Below the pieces are notes generated by a model. That model was not told where the DNA came from, made no database searches, and worked only from the letters and a program-made list of their open reading frames with translations. A DNA stretch of 64,000 nucleotides, taken from NCBI GenBank assembly GCA_944377365.1, contig CALWEQ010000001.1, forward strand, positions 1 to 64,000, given 5' to 3'. Positions 26,601-33,227 of the stretch are shown piece by piece; position 1 is the stretch's first letter; each line of letters opens with the position of its first letter. This DNA is from an uncultured Clostridia bacterium (GTDB lineage: Bacteria; Bacillota; Clostridia; Christensenellales; UBA1242). Made by a program: the position numbers and the translations under genes.

Positions 26601-27993
26601 AGTTTCCCTCTTCGTCCTGAACGATGAGAACTATTCCAAGTTGAATTTCACATTCTACGCTTGAAGAAAGCTCAAAATAAGCTAGATTTAAATCACGAAC
26701 ATTTGAATTTATTAAAACATAAGAATTTTCGTTGCTTGCTGTTCTTTCATCACCACCTCTCAGATCGACTTTGCTAATGAGATCTTCACCATTTGCTCCT
26801 GTCGCAGAAATCACTCTCATTCCAATGTTTCTGATCATGCCAGAAAGATCTGCGCCGTGGATGTCTTGAATGGTGGCGCTCAGCACCCCGCCGTTTGAAT
26901 TGTTGTTGCCTGCTAAAATCGTAAAGAGCTTGTCTACGCTAAGTTCGTAAGGGTGATCTGCAGAATTTTGAAGAATACTGAACAATCCCACATTTGCTTC
27001 AATCACAGAAAGGTTTGCATCGCCCTTTATGGAATTTTCGCTGGTTGACAACACGCTTATTGCTTGATTGTAAAACGCCTCGCCTTCCAAAGAAGAATTT
27101 TGTGCGACAAACTCAAGTTCATCTTTTGCGCTGGCAAAGGCAAAAGCTCTAACTAAGTTGTCTTGTGAAACTTGTTCAAGCGCCGTGAAATAAATGCCAT
27201 CAACAGATTGGTTTAGCTGTATGCCAGTGACGCCAGTCCCTAATGTGTAAAAAACACTTTTTTCGCGCTTGTTTTCTTCACTTATGTTGCTCGCTTTGTC
27301 ATCACTAAACATATAGGCACTTTCTTGTGGAGTGAAAACAGGTTTGGCAACAAAATTAGTCCCTTCAGGAATTATGGTTGCACCGCTTTCCTGTTCAAAT
27401 TCCAGCCCTGTTGTTAAATCGAAAAACTTTAATTCTACTGAAAGCACCGGCACGTCAACTGCAATTCTGATTTGTCTGCTGTAATCTGTGTCGCTCTCAG
27501 GTGTTATCACAAGGTTTGAAACACCACCTTTGTTTATGTAATTAGGTGCGCCATTTTCTTCTGCATTATAGTTGTTTAAATCTTCTATTAAGTTGTTGTT
27601 TTTGTCATATGGCTGTTTGACGAGAGAAACAGTAAAGCTTTCATCAAGATTGACTTTTTCTGGAACGATAATAACGCCGTCAGAAATTGTCCCATTTTCT
27701 TCATCACGCGAAACTGCTATGCCTGACGGAAATGAAAGAGTTATGCCCTTTCTGTTTACACCTTCTGTTTGAGAAGTAAATGTCAAACTAAAATCTTCAG
27801 TCGCCTCATACTGAGAAGTCGCTAAATTTAAAATGTTGTCTGAATCGGTAATATCAATCGTTTGGGGATAAACTTCGCTGGTTTTAAAACCATCGTTTAA
27901 ATAAACATACAAAACCCCACCGCCAACAATTAAAAGAACTATTGTCACAAATATCAAAACCATTTGCCAAGTTTTAGGTGCTTTTAGTTTCAT
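17689..27993 (-). CDS. Giant 3434-residue beta-rich surface protein
   Basis: The gene is over 10 kb. A short basic N-terminus is followed by one membrane segment ('WQMVLIFVTIVLLIVGGG', residues 10-27), and the rest is predicted to be outside the cell. It is rich in Thr, Ser, Asn, Gly and acidic residues, very poor in Cys, and has endless alternating hydrophobic strands as in stacked Ig-like or bacterial adhesin domains. I see no LPXTG motif, S-layer domain or catalytic signature; the C-terminus ends in an ordinary strand, 'GWFRVILV'. Anchoring by an uncleaved N-terminal segment is likely. GGAGGAG precedes the ATG. Its precise family is not recognised; adhesin or cell-surface scaffold is an inference from architecture. 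Confidence 0.8.
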   Translation of the reverse strand: MKLKAPKTWQMVLIFVTIVLLIVGGGVLYVYLNDGFKTSEVYPQTIDITDSDNILNLATSQYEATEDFSLTFTSQTEGVNRKGITLSFPSGIAVSRDEENGTISDGVIIVPEKVNLDESFTVSLVKQPYDKNNNLIEDLNNYNAEENGAPNYINKGGVSNLVITPESDTDYSRQIRIAVDVPVLSVELKFFDLTTGLEFEQESGATIIPEGTNFVAKPVFTPQESAYMFSDDKASNISEENKREKSVFYTLGTGVTGIQLNQSVDGIYFTALEQVSQDNLVRAFAFASAKDELEFVAQNSSLEGEAFYNQAISVLSTSENSIKGDANLSVIEANVGLFSILQNSADHPYELSVDKLFTILAGNNNSNGGVLSATIQDIHGADLSGMIRNIGMRVISATGANGEDLISKVDLRGGDERTASNENSYVLINSNVRDLNLAYFELSSSVECEIQLGIVLIVQDEEGNYNIFDEEKILYASVSTHEEDDVEWDIDWLDEEVEGINLKIIYNNGVPVPAQYAQNLYDVAVVPATNVYQRKVVFAYGDGVEGNVSYSQQGLGTYSYNGGNTKFYPLEGGELVVNHATSFNIVFATVQTNAYNEPIFNEDGTYKLIKTSSLVTVDVEDSLRGINGVEVEVTNGDVWLEGTQAPAYAIPSGSNITGDTIGNTIKMTISVESGDEQLFRDEFNNGNITFFASKDENGAGEKITNVFRFGTPVSNGAGTGSVSLNIGIEPNLKFSVEKGENYYLVVEYNNSISTERKIANIGGADRLDYITVYDQQTKTIVSDLEGKNLTVTQTLESDGTSSIDITGLEESSVGLNVLNNYFAEFGEENQNGIKTLDQYGREFKGNYSIASSNPTLVMANDISKTISFGNGSGTATVTIKSGSATITLTFSVTSTGVSSIYVLDQQYTGTSSVSYSYTPTGVGEGSTEIKLKNESGNQNSSSVDQGILTVYVNDGDKYSNDAYTITLAPTFLSEVNSDLWNMISYKTINADGTVSDFSNGTPLSSDSIYSLRLNYYFGRSVTLIFNARNANGTLNFTFSLTIQPTAQLTENSLNQVNYGEGITGVEKHTDTNTIGVYAGFGINLNNTSGTDTTIPNDVKNYLQVNNVEWGAVFEGNYYIYSDGSIKTENENGYIAQINKGVLTFNDVTQQTSYNIKLYAVNTPDDGTLKGNYYGFSIDLSFVVYPNLQIEKSEITNGTISLLDMAQAETSGYSYTNIFELSRITTYKVSSPYNTSIGTNDLTDTLKAGGLVGSYKFVDENNNDLEYIKVDMESNGNISRKTTSLHFDRNTSSKEIVLYCYDNSGNVIASNTFDLTLGIGVETLISEALLTTADGVNAIEEALNFDGKKMALITQSSIKVSRGWVYSGLTAELLSTANSDFYRVTSTEENTYTLSLQSKTQALRYDNNAYIRFNFKNARGFNYATWDIPVVLSQIGGDFPGEDNADLYGVINNGVNADALGGGAYSLLDLAGLTATSEDVTISFGYLKDGAVSTDYSDSLISSLTNGNIVFKNLSTNYSGLVDGKLPMDIQITMLKGDFSHTFILHISVTPNATLDSVNYPYEEATTEYLSVESSLPVNLETPHSNGNKRFPDIATPTVEENLTATLTSSDDNNFTGSILINGETYNVEYTAETNLLTLSFGETVAKGENGKIIVEGKEYSYALNDSILTLSLLGLGEATYKIKAFYVDGVEASYDNLVSISGSELTLTNTNNGLDNSTLIVEKSYSNFFGETLEYIFTINSTNVEYFLDIKKVNDESADNVSQENGDWVINLGRGEGDHKFSITTKQRWENGEESSVLPNEVETILQAPSVEGYSFTLDTTETNPKTLTITVPAFVEADREINLTFVINDGQAEINVKVLIPATVDMQWTTDDTLRGGSEYIASVEATIGLFTSLAGATVTDVIAYEPENYDVDAIEDVTLADANTGKNYIPANFIDITDTTVSVQPMYGESKTATIRVYYSYNGNTGYTEKTFNFEPNISIKSQGIGDILARGTKTIELTQILESSGTKITSGGTYTLKSVNIDENLFASGGIKVVNSGSESDTAYPYLEITPEYVGQNTPARIVFTLTYEKEDGYSFTTDNIELTFTIVAAATYDVSYPNPFGAVDNLGYESYSKSAIANAGGGINLTDFFGGKAYFAENNRITFNDVALTEKDGTISITTTSKLYSDIANDITYSIISFSGFSNTAGVITNSEDIYDSTKWNNNKTFKVKSDVTVAEGASVTFGITYKGVTAQYTIYFFTTVISASTNNTINYVTTASGSYENIYADNSEIYEDGTTTTNIFAKNRLVELSIVRDGAVAGSLQKIYVRTLGAEDKDDYLDNPLASFVLTQSMIDKGSNIFVDIGILSDKTIAGSQISTTDLTTGNLADNLLKEGYEFVIGSFNSNDDFVGSTAVSFVRQASRVEYKYRLSNGNTQIINSSSLTIIEREEIEAGGSSLFDNDEVATFSVKYQIGETTNGEIKYRLKKALDIEAQHAWSGSNQTIIEIETNKINHYTLVNEMGIRHPSTGEMLSAENIGEAEISLQVVNTLDESWDWKTIGGLPSNISSNEFKYQTTSRDDYLSFTPIKDNDKVYDYYLFGEGTDNNGTYVLLELTYEVSDTRKEFYFVVKLIPDYNVTIGGMQVATAGVVTDGVASNEDNPYNFVPDDKSVFNIATNSNSIISFVRSNWDSSNIAKSLTYTLTVRGSGNGYNDASNIAKLNIDSPWQKKISESDSEIDDVDLDTDKALAGNIYSWKNNDGENNELTLKPDSIAFGQKLYMLEITNSWGFEIEFYFTLSSPSSQNPVISTAFSDATFTEGEKFDVGVIYDKIVANKNDMGTPENEKDDKYDLTMQRDNPPEDNSGSVKMIVVDNIATWGVNAEANNVNSDNINSGQDIYDNYMASTANMIYQYVTIESVGFKYLDENAVRGLNINNNKLITSSELKNPWELTDKEEGDVQISYEGIQASGEGRFTVPNLPGWYYGTNSSVQVEVHVTLKYQKDGDIETCDISFPATVSRQYNVSTSKNVVIDAQRFNLSDYIKVKNNGNDVNSGVTYYDDTLEVTLPAGGQATVTVEMTRGSEEFEGSKTINNTYQYRPETTYNSLSEILGMTLQPNTDTVTINVTASEDILDSVDFRVRYGGNDIKENCLNGGYTISSSWQHIENDTLYIEDSGRFTNNYATVNKSYIVGVNNLYYRYNQVYWLTREYYSLDTGLGDTTIRQIDADASESGIQYYDETNKVWKNYIQSANGTPTTANFKIPISAWANGVTIYQATQNNGQIGNDSEIGLIGLFNSVFNITYRYVPAEGETPATCTFTAGTNATFTNISFENGVGSFDMTYGGETTTYEFKTDSNGNLISINGHTVNIESGEKFSSILLTSSIYFEVTAGEGDVSTAYFDGTYLYTGPDYTVNNQQYILVNIYVKASGGPDRTFERNVHGNDYRLGWFRVILV

Positions 27994-28013
27994 ACTCCTC
28001 CTTACTGCTTCAA

Positions 28014-28419
28014 AAATATTCTTTGCATAAAATTACATTTTAATTATACTTTTTTTGACAAAAAACACCAAACAATCAACAAAGATTTTATTATTTTAAT
28101 AATAAAAAAATTAAAGTTTGAAAATTAGTAAAATAAAACCGTTTTTATCTTTTTGTTTTTATGAAAAAAATCTTTACGTTTTTTTTAATTAATCAAAATG
28201 GTTTTAAATTAAAATTAATTGTTTTTTTAATAATTTTCTTTTTTTATTGTTTTTTTTTAATTTTTTTATGATTTTTTTATGATATTTTTTAATTTTTATG
28301 AAATTTAATTAAAATAATGTTTATGCAATTTAAAAAAACAATTTTTTCCAAAGGTTAGAATGTTTGACTTTTAACGACTTTTGTTTTATAATCTTTGCAG
28401 TAAAAGGAACTAACTAAAC
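28014..28419. other. Very AT-rich gene-free region
   Basis: About 400 bp of mostly poly-T and poly-A tracts separate the divergent giant gene and the ABC-F gene. It should contain the giant gene's promoter, which I cannot pick out reliably, and the ABC-F promoter at 28364-28392. No hairpin or gene is evident. Confidence 0.6.
28364..28392 (+). promoter_or_regulatory. Promoter of the ABC-F gene
   Basis: TTGACT (28364-28369), a 17-nt spacer and TATAAT (28387-28392) precede the ATG at 28420. Confidence 0.75.
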
Positions 28420-29997
28420 ATGATACAAGCAATCAACATTTCATTAGCATTTGGCGGAAGAACTCTTTACAAAGATGTAAATTTAAAATTTACAAAAGGC
28501 AACTGCTACGGCATAATTGGAGCAAATGGTGCAGGAAAAAGCACTTTTTTAAAGATTCTCACAAGCGAGCTTGAGCCAAACACTGGCGAAATTTTTGTCA
28601 CGCCTGGTGAGAGAATGAGTGTTTTACAGCAAAATCAAAATGCTTATGATGACGAAACTATTTTAAACACAGTTTTGCTAGGGCATAAAAGGCTTATGGA
28701 AATTCAACAGGAAAAAGATGCGCTTTACGCAAAGCCAGATTTTTCGGAAGCTGATGGAATTCGAGCTGGTGATTTAGAAACTGAATTTGCCGAACTTGGA
28801 GGTTGGGAAGCAGAAGGACAAGCAAAGACTCTTTTGCAAAATCTTGGCATAAAAGAAGCAGAATACTACACGCTGATGCGTGATACTGACCCTAAAATTA
28901 AAGTAAAAGTCTTGCTTGCACAAGCTCTATTTGGCAATCCTGACATTTTAATACTCGACGAGCCAACAAACAACCTTGACTTTAAAACTGTTGTTTGGCT
29001 GGAAAACTTTTTGTTAGATTTTGAAAATACTGTAATAATTGTTTCACACAACCGTCACTTTTTAAACAAAGTTTGTACTCACATTTGTGATGTAGATTTT
29101 GGACAAATCAATATGTTTGTAGGAAATTATGACTTTTGGTATCAATCAAGCCAACTCATTGCTAGACAATTAAAAGATCAAAACAAAAAAGCTGAACAAA
29201 GGGCAAAAGAACTAAAAGAATTTATTGCTCGGTTTTCTGCAAACGCTTCAAAGTCTAGACAAGCTACGAGTCGAAAACGTGAGCTCGAAAAACTTACCAT
29301 AGAAGACATTAAGCCTTCTTCAAGAAAATATCCTTATGTAGATTTCAAATTTGATCAAGAAATTGGAAAAGAAATATTGAAAGTTGAAGGGCTTACAAAA
29401 AAAGGTTTTTTCAAAAATCTTTCTTTTAACGTAGAAAAGGACCAAAAGATTGCCTTTTTTGCTCAAAACGGGCAAGTGATTACAACGCTTTTTAACATAT
29501 TGACAGGCAAAGAACAAGCTGACAGTGGCTCAATCCATTTTGGAAAGACCATTTCAGTAAGTTATCTCCCGCAAGATAATAGAGAATTCTTTGAAAACTG
29601 TTCACTTTCTCTTGTCGATTGGCTACGCCAATATTCAAAAGATCAAAACGAAACCTTCATCAGGAGCTGGCTGGGACGCATGCTTTTTACTGGTGAAGAA
29701 AACTTAAAACCTGTAAACGTACTTTCTGGGGGAGAGAGAGTCAGGTGTATGTTTGCGAAAACCATGTTGGAAGGTTCAAATCTAATTATTATGGACGAAC
29801 CAACAAACCACTTAGACCTTGAAAGCATAACATCTCTAAACAATGGAATGAGGAATTTTAAGGGCATTTTACTCTTTTCATCACATGATCAAGAAATCAT
29901 TGAAACTGTGACAAACCGCATAATAGACATTCGTGATGAAAATCATGTCATAGACAGAGTTATGTCGTTTGAAGAATACAACGAAAAGTTTAATTAG
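28420..29997 (+). CDS. ABC-F family ATPase (YkpA/YbiT subgroup)
   Basis: The 525-residue soluble protein has two ABC domains and no membrane segment. Domain 1 has Walker A 'GANGAGKST' and Walker B 'LILDEPTNNLD', but a degenerate signature ('DTDPKIKVKVLLAQALF'). Domain 2 has a degenerate Walker A ('FFAQNGQVITTLF'), a good signature 'VLSGGERVRC' and Walker B 'IIMDEPTNHLDLES'. The charged linker near 245-300 is the ABC-F interdomain arm. These degenerate sites are characteristic of the YkpA/YbiT subgroup, which acts on ribosomes as translation factors. It has its own promoter. No evidence ties it to drug resistance. Confidence 0.9.
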   Translation: MIQAINISLAFGGRTLYKDVNLKFTKGNCYGIIGANGAGKSTFLKILTSELEPNTGEIFVTPGERMSVLQQNQNAYDDETILNTVLLGHKRLMEIQQEKDALYAKPDFSEADGIRAGDLETEFAELGGWEAEGQAKTLLQNLGIKEAEYYTLMRDTDPKIKVKVLLAQALFGNPDILILDEPTNNLDFKTVVWLENFLLDFENTVIIVSHNRHFLNKVCTHICDVDFGQINMFVGNYDFWYQSSQLIARQLKDQNKKAEQRAKELKEFIARFSANASKSRQATSRKRELEKLTIEDIKPSSRKYPYVDFKFDQEIGKEILKVEGLTKKGFFKNLSFNVEKDQKIAFFAQNGQVITTLFNILTGKEQADSGSIHFGKTISVSYLPQDNREFFENCSLSLVDWLRQYSKDQNETFIRSWLGRMLFTGEENLKPVNVLSGGERVRCMFAKTMLEGSNLIIMDEPTNHLDLESITSLNNGMRNFKGILLFSSHDQEIIETVTNRIIDIRDENHVIDRVMSFEEYNEKFN

Positions 29998-30042
29998 TAG
30001 GCTACAAAACAAGTTATATTCGTTTTTTTATGACAAATTTTG

Positions 30043-30071
30043 TTGACAATTTTTCTTTAAATGAATAAAAT
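30043..30071 (+). promoter_or_regulatory. Promoter of the glyS transcript
   Basis: TTGACA (30043-30048), a 17-nt spacer and TAAAAT (30066-30071). Transcription should start near 30078, immediately at the first hairpin of the T-box. Confidence 0.75.
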
Positions 30072-30075
30072 TATC

Positions 30076-30215
30076 TTAGCTGTGAAGGACTTGGCAACTC
30101 CTGAGCTAACGCGCGCCGGCGTAAAGGCAACTAATAAGGCATTTTTTGCGAATTAGGGTGGAACAGCGAACTAACAACTCGCCCCTATGCTTGTTTTGGC
30201 ATAGGGTTTTTTGTT
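30076..30215 (+). promoter_or_regulatory. T-box riboswitch for glycyl-tRNA synthetase, short stem I
   Basis: The T-box core AGGGTGGAACAGCG is at 30155-30168. It can pair with CGCCCCT near 30180 as antiterminator, competing with the terminator CCCTATGC/GCATAGGG (30183-30190, 30199-30206) and its T tract. Uncharged tRNA-Gly should stabilise the antiterminator and turn on glyS. Stem I is unusually small: TTAGCT (30076-30081) pairs with AGCTAA (30104-30109) and AGGA (30086-30089) with TCCT (30099-30102), leaving a 9-nt loop that contains GGC (30093-30095), the best glycine specifier candidate. The promoter's position leaves no room for a longer stem I. Confidence 0.88.
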
Positions 30216-30232
30216 TTTAAAGGAGAAAAAAT

Positions 30233-31606
30233 ATGGAAAAATTAAAAAATTTAGACAAAATCGTAAATTTGTGTAAAACACGAGGCATAATCTTTCCAGG
30301 AAGCGAAATATATGGGGGCATGGGAAACACTTGGGATTATGGTCCAGTTGGTGTTGAACTGAAAAACAACATCAAACGCGCATGGTGGAAAAGGTTTGTT
30401 CAAGAGTGTCCAACTTCATATGGAGTCGATGCCGCAATACTTATGAACCCAAGAGTGTGGGATGCAAGCGGTCACACTTCTTCATTTTCAGATCCAAAAA
30501 TGGATTGCAAAAATTGTAAATCACGCTGTCGTGCTGACAATTTAATTTCTTCTCACTCGAAAGGAAAGGTAAATCCTGACACCATGACAAACGAAGAAAT
30601 GGAAAGCTATATAAAAACCCACCATATTGCCTGCCCTATTTGCGGAAAATTTGATTGGACCCCAATAAGACAATTTAATCTTATGTTTGAAACTTCACGT
30701 GGAGTTGTGGATGATTCTTCAAGCAAAATCTATTTGCGTCCAGAAACAGCTCAAGGAGAGTTTGTAAACTTTGTAAACGTACAGCGTTCTATGAGAGCCA
30801 AGGTTCCATTCGGTATCGCACAAATAGGGAAAGCTTTTAGAAATGAAATAACACCAGGGAATTTCATTTTTAGAACGATCGAATTTGAACAGATGGAGCA
30901 TCAACAATTTTGTAAAGACGGTGAAGATGAAGCATTCTATGAACAGTTTAAACAAAAAGCCTTCGACTTTTTGACAGACTTAGGAATAAAAAAAGAAAAT
31001 CTTCGTTTTAAAGATCACGACAAACTTGCTCACTACGCAAAAGCCGCTTGTGACATTCAATACAATTATCCAATGGGTTGGGACGAACTTAACGGAATTC
31101 ACAACAGGTCAAATTATGACCTATCTCGACATCAAGAATTTTCGGGCAAATCTATGGAATACACCGATCCTTTTACCAATGAAAAATATATACCTCATGT
31201 GATTGAGTACTCAATAGGCGCAGACAGATTGACACTTGTCATCTTGTGCGACGCCTACGACGAAGAGCAATTGGACAACGGAGAAACCAGGGTCGTTATG
31301 CACTTTCACCCTGCCATTGCACCATTTAAAGTTGCAGTTTTGCCTCTGCAAAAAAATCTTTCCGAAAAAGCAAAAGAGGTTTATAAAAAACTTTCTCCAT
31401 CTTTTATGTGTGATTATGATGAAGCCGGCTCAATTGGAAAACGCTATCGCAGACAAGACGAAATTGGCACACCTTTTTGCGTGACAATCGATTTCGACAC
31501 CTTGCAAGACGAAACGGTAACAATTAGAGATCGCGACACAATGAAACAAGAAAGAATAAAGATTGATGATATTGCTTGTTATGTTTTAAACAAAATATCA
31601 TTTTAA
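30233..31606 (+). CDS. glyS: Glycyl-tRNA synthetase, homodimeric type
   Basis: This 457-residue class II synthetase charges tRNA-Gly. It shows 'IYGGMGNTWDYGPVGVEL' near the start, motif 2 'AFRNEITPGNFIFRT', 'EFEQMEHQQF', the ligand pair 'CKNCKSRC'/'CPICGKFDW' and a C-terminal anticodon-binding domain ('VAVLPLQKN'). It is the single-chain alpha2 form, not the GlyQ/GlyS heterotetramer. AGGAG precedes the ATG. It is the only gene after the T-box leader and ends at a strong terminator, so it is regulated alone by glycyl-tRNA charging. Confidence 0.97.
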   Translation: MEKLKNLDKIVNLCKTRGIIFPGSEIYGGMGNTWDYGPVGVELKNNIKRAWWKRFVQECPTSYGVDAAILMNPRVWDASGHTSSFSDPKMDCKNCKSRCRADNLISSHSKGKVNPDTMTNEEMESYIKTHHIACPICGKFDWTPIRQFNLMFETSRGVVDDSSSKIYLRPETAQGEFVNFVNVQRSMRAKVPFGIAQIGKAFRNEITPGNFIFRTIEFEQMEHQQFCKDGEDEAFYEQFKQKAFDFLTDLGIKKENLRFKDHDKLAHYAKAACDIQYNYPMGWDELNGIHNRSNYDLSRHQEFSGKSMEYTDPFTNEKYIPHVIEYSIGADRLTLVILCDAYDEEQLDNGETRVVMHFHPAIAPFKVAVLPLQKNLSEKAKEVYKKLSPSFMCDYDEAGSIGKRYRRQDEIGTPFCVTIDFDTLQDETVTIRDRDTMKQERIKIDDIACYVLNKISF

Positions 31607-31608
31607 GA

Positions 31609-31634
31609 AAAAGCGACCGTGGGGTCGCTTTTTT
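31609..31634 (+). terminator. Terminator of glyS
   Basis: AAAAGCGACC (31609-31618), loop GTGG and GGTCGCTTTT (31623-31632), continuing into a T tract. Confidence 0.9.
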
Positions 31635-31749
31635 GTTAATTTGTTAAAGATTATTTTACTATCTTTTGGCAAGATTAGGGTTTAATCAAAAATTTTTAAG
31701 CTTATAACTTGTTAATGTTTTTTTAATTTTTAAATATCTCTTTTTAGTT

Positions 31750-32469
31750 TTAATCTCTCCTGTGCGCAAAAAGAATAACCAACAATCTAAAAAGCACAAT
31801 TAAACTCACAGCCAACGAAGCCACATAAGTAAGTGCAGCTGCAGTTAAAACCTTTTTTACTTGAGATTGCTCCTCTTCTGTTAAGATATTCATCGAGCTT
31901 AAAGAGTTGAGTGCTCGGCGAGAAGCATTTATTTCCACAGGCAGTGTAGCTAGATTTACGATAAATCCAAGAGTAAAAACAATAAGCGTCGACACAATGA
32001 AAATCAGCCCAATGTTTGTGCCAGCAAACACAAACCAAAACATTGTCCCAATGCCCAAAAATGGCAAAAGCAAAGATGAGGCAAAGTTGCTAACTTTGAT
32101 CGCCATGGTCCTTACTTTCATAGGAAAATATTTTCTGTCATCTTGAATGGCGTGCCCCACCTCGTGAGAAGCAACACCTATTGAAGCCACCGATGAAGAA
32201 TTGTAAACCGGTGTTGAAAGCTGAATAACTTGCGCCTGGGGATTATAATTGTCAGTAAGGTCGCCCTCCGTTTGCATTATATCCACTTTTACATTGTTTG
32301 CGTCAAGTATTTTTCTAGCCACCTCGCTTGCAGTCATATTACAACTTGCCCTAACTTTAGAATATTTACTAAAAGTACTGTTTACCTTAAAATGAGCATA
32401 AATCACAAATATCATTGCCAAAAGCAATAAGATGGAAGGAATAATATACCACAAATTTATCAAATCCAT
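31750..32469 (-). CDS. Membrane zinc metallopeptidase, YugP-like
   Basis: The 239-residue protein has an N-terminal membrane helix, the zinc-binding 'ASHEVGHAIQD' (HExxH near residue 110) and further hydrophobic helices before and after the 'INASRRALNSL' segment, as in the YugP/Zn_peptidase_2 family. The substrate is unknown for the family. The ATG at 32469 has GGAG upstream and follows the previous gene's stop by 1 nt, so it is translationally linked to the upstream paralogue. The usual length is about 225. Confidence 0.82.
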   Translation of the reverse strand: MDLINLWYIIPSILLLLAMIFVIYAHFKVNSTFSKYSKVRASCNMTASEVARKILDANNVKVDIMQTEGDLTDNYNPQAQVIQLSTPVYNSSSVASIGVASHEVGHAIQDDRKYFPMKVRTMAIKVSNFASSLLLPFLGIGTMFWFVFAGTNIGLIFIVSTLIVFTLGFIVNLATLPVEINASRRALNSLSSMNILTEEEQSQVKKVLTAAALTYVASLAVSLIVLFRLLVILFAHRRD

Positions 32470-32470
32470 A

Positions 32471-33187
32471 TCAATCTCCAAAAATTTTTTTCTTTCTGGT
32501 TAGCCCTGTCCAGCCGAAAAGTAATGTCATAAAATCGCTCCAATATGTCAGTCTTGCGGTGTTTAAATATTTTTTTGCAAGCTTTAAGTCTTGAGAAGAA
32601 AAAATTTCTTTTAACAAACCTAATGCACGTTTGCTTGCATCTTTTTCAATATAAACAATAAAAAGTCTTAAAAAGCCAGTAAGCAAAAATATGCCAGCAG
32701 ACACGCTTGTCATGATTATTGCCAAAGTAAAATAATCGGGAAAGAAAAAAAGTATTAGCCCAACAATCAGAGATGGCAAAAAAAGTTTTCCCAAAAACCA
32801 AACAAGTTTTTTTAGAAAAAACTTAACCTTCAAAATGTTTCCTTCCTTATCTTGAAGTGCATGCCCTAGCTCATGAGCTGATATGGCGAAAGCAGATATT
32901 GAGCCACCGTTAAGAGTGTCGTCTGATAAAACAAGAGTTTTGCTTTTTCTTGCATAGCCGTCGCCTATATATTTCGTCGTCCGTGCAATTTTTAATTTGC
33001 CATCGAAATTTATATTATTGACCTCCGATATAAATTCTAACACGGATATAGAAGTATTCGCAGGTTTTATTTTCATCTCCTCATGCAAGGCAAAGAGTTT
33101 GTCGTGCGAGTAATTTGCAATTGAAAGCATGGCACTTACAAGCACCACTACTCCAAGCACAATCAACAATATCCACCAAATTTCCAT
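32471..33187 (-). CDS. Membrane zinc metallopeptidase, YugP-like paralogue
   Basis: This 238-residue protein repeats the plan of the following gene: one N-terminal helix, 'ISAHELGHALQD' (HExxH), paired hydrophobic helices and 'EKDASKRALGLL'. The two genes are an evident tandem duplication that has diverged considerably. There is no ribosome binding site before the ATG; a TTGATA-17-TAATAT promoter ends 6 nt before it, so the mRNA is predicted to be leaderless. It lies 40 bp downstream of the penicillin-binding protein gene. Confidence 0.8.
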   Translation of the reverse strand: MEIWWILLIVLGVVVLVSAMLSIANYSHDKLFALHEEMKIKPANTSISVLEFISEVNNINFDGKLKIARTTKYIGDGYARKSKTLVLSDDTLNGGSISAFAISAHELGHALQDKEGNILKVKFFLKKLVWFLGKLFLPSLIVGLILFFFPDYFTLAIIMTSVSAGIFLLTGFLRLFIVYIEKDASKRALGLLKEIFSSQDLKLAKKYLNTARLTYWSDFMTLLFGWTGLTRKKKIFGD

Positions 33188-33193
33188 AGCTTT

Positions 33194-33222
33194 ATATTAC
33201 TATATTTTGTTAATATTATCAA
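33194..33222 (-). promoter_or_regulatory. Promoter giving a leaderless metallopeptidase mRNA
   Basis: On the minus strand, TTGATA (33217-33222), a 17-nt spacer and TAATAT (33194-33199), then 6 nt (AAAGCT) and the ATG at 33187. Confidence 0.65.
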
Positions 33223-33227
33223 GTAAA

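Noticed and set aside
28420-29997. Degenerate ABC motifs suggesting a broken or novel ATPase
   Set aside because: The first signature and second Walker A are also degenerate in the YkpA/YbiT subgroup of ABC-F proteins, so this is a family trait.
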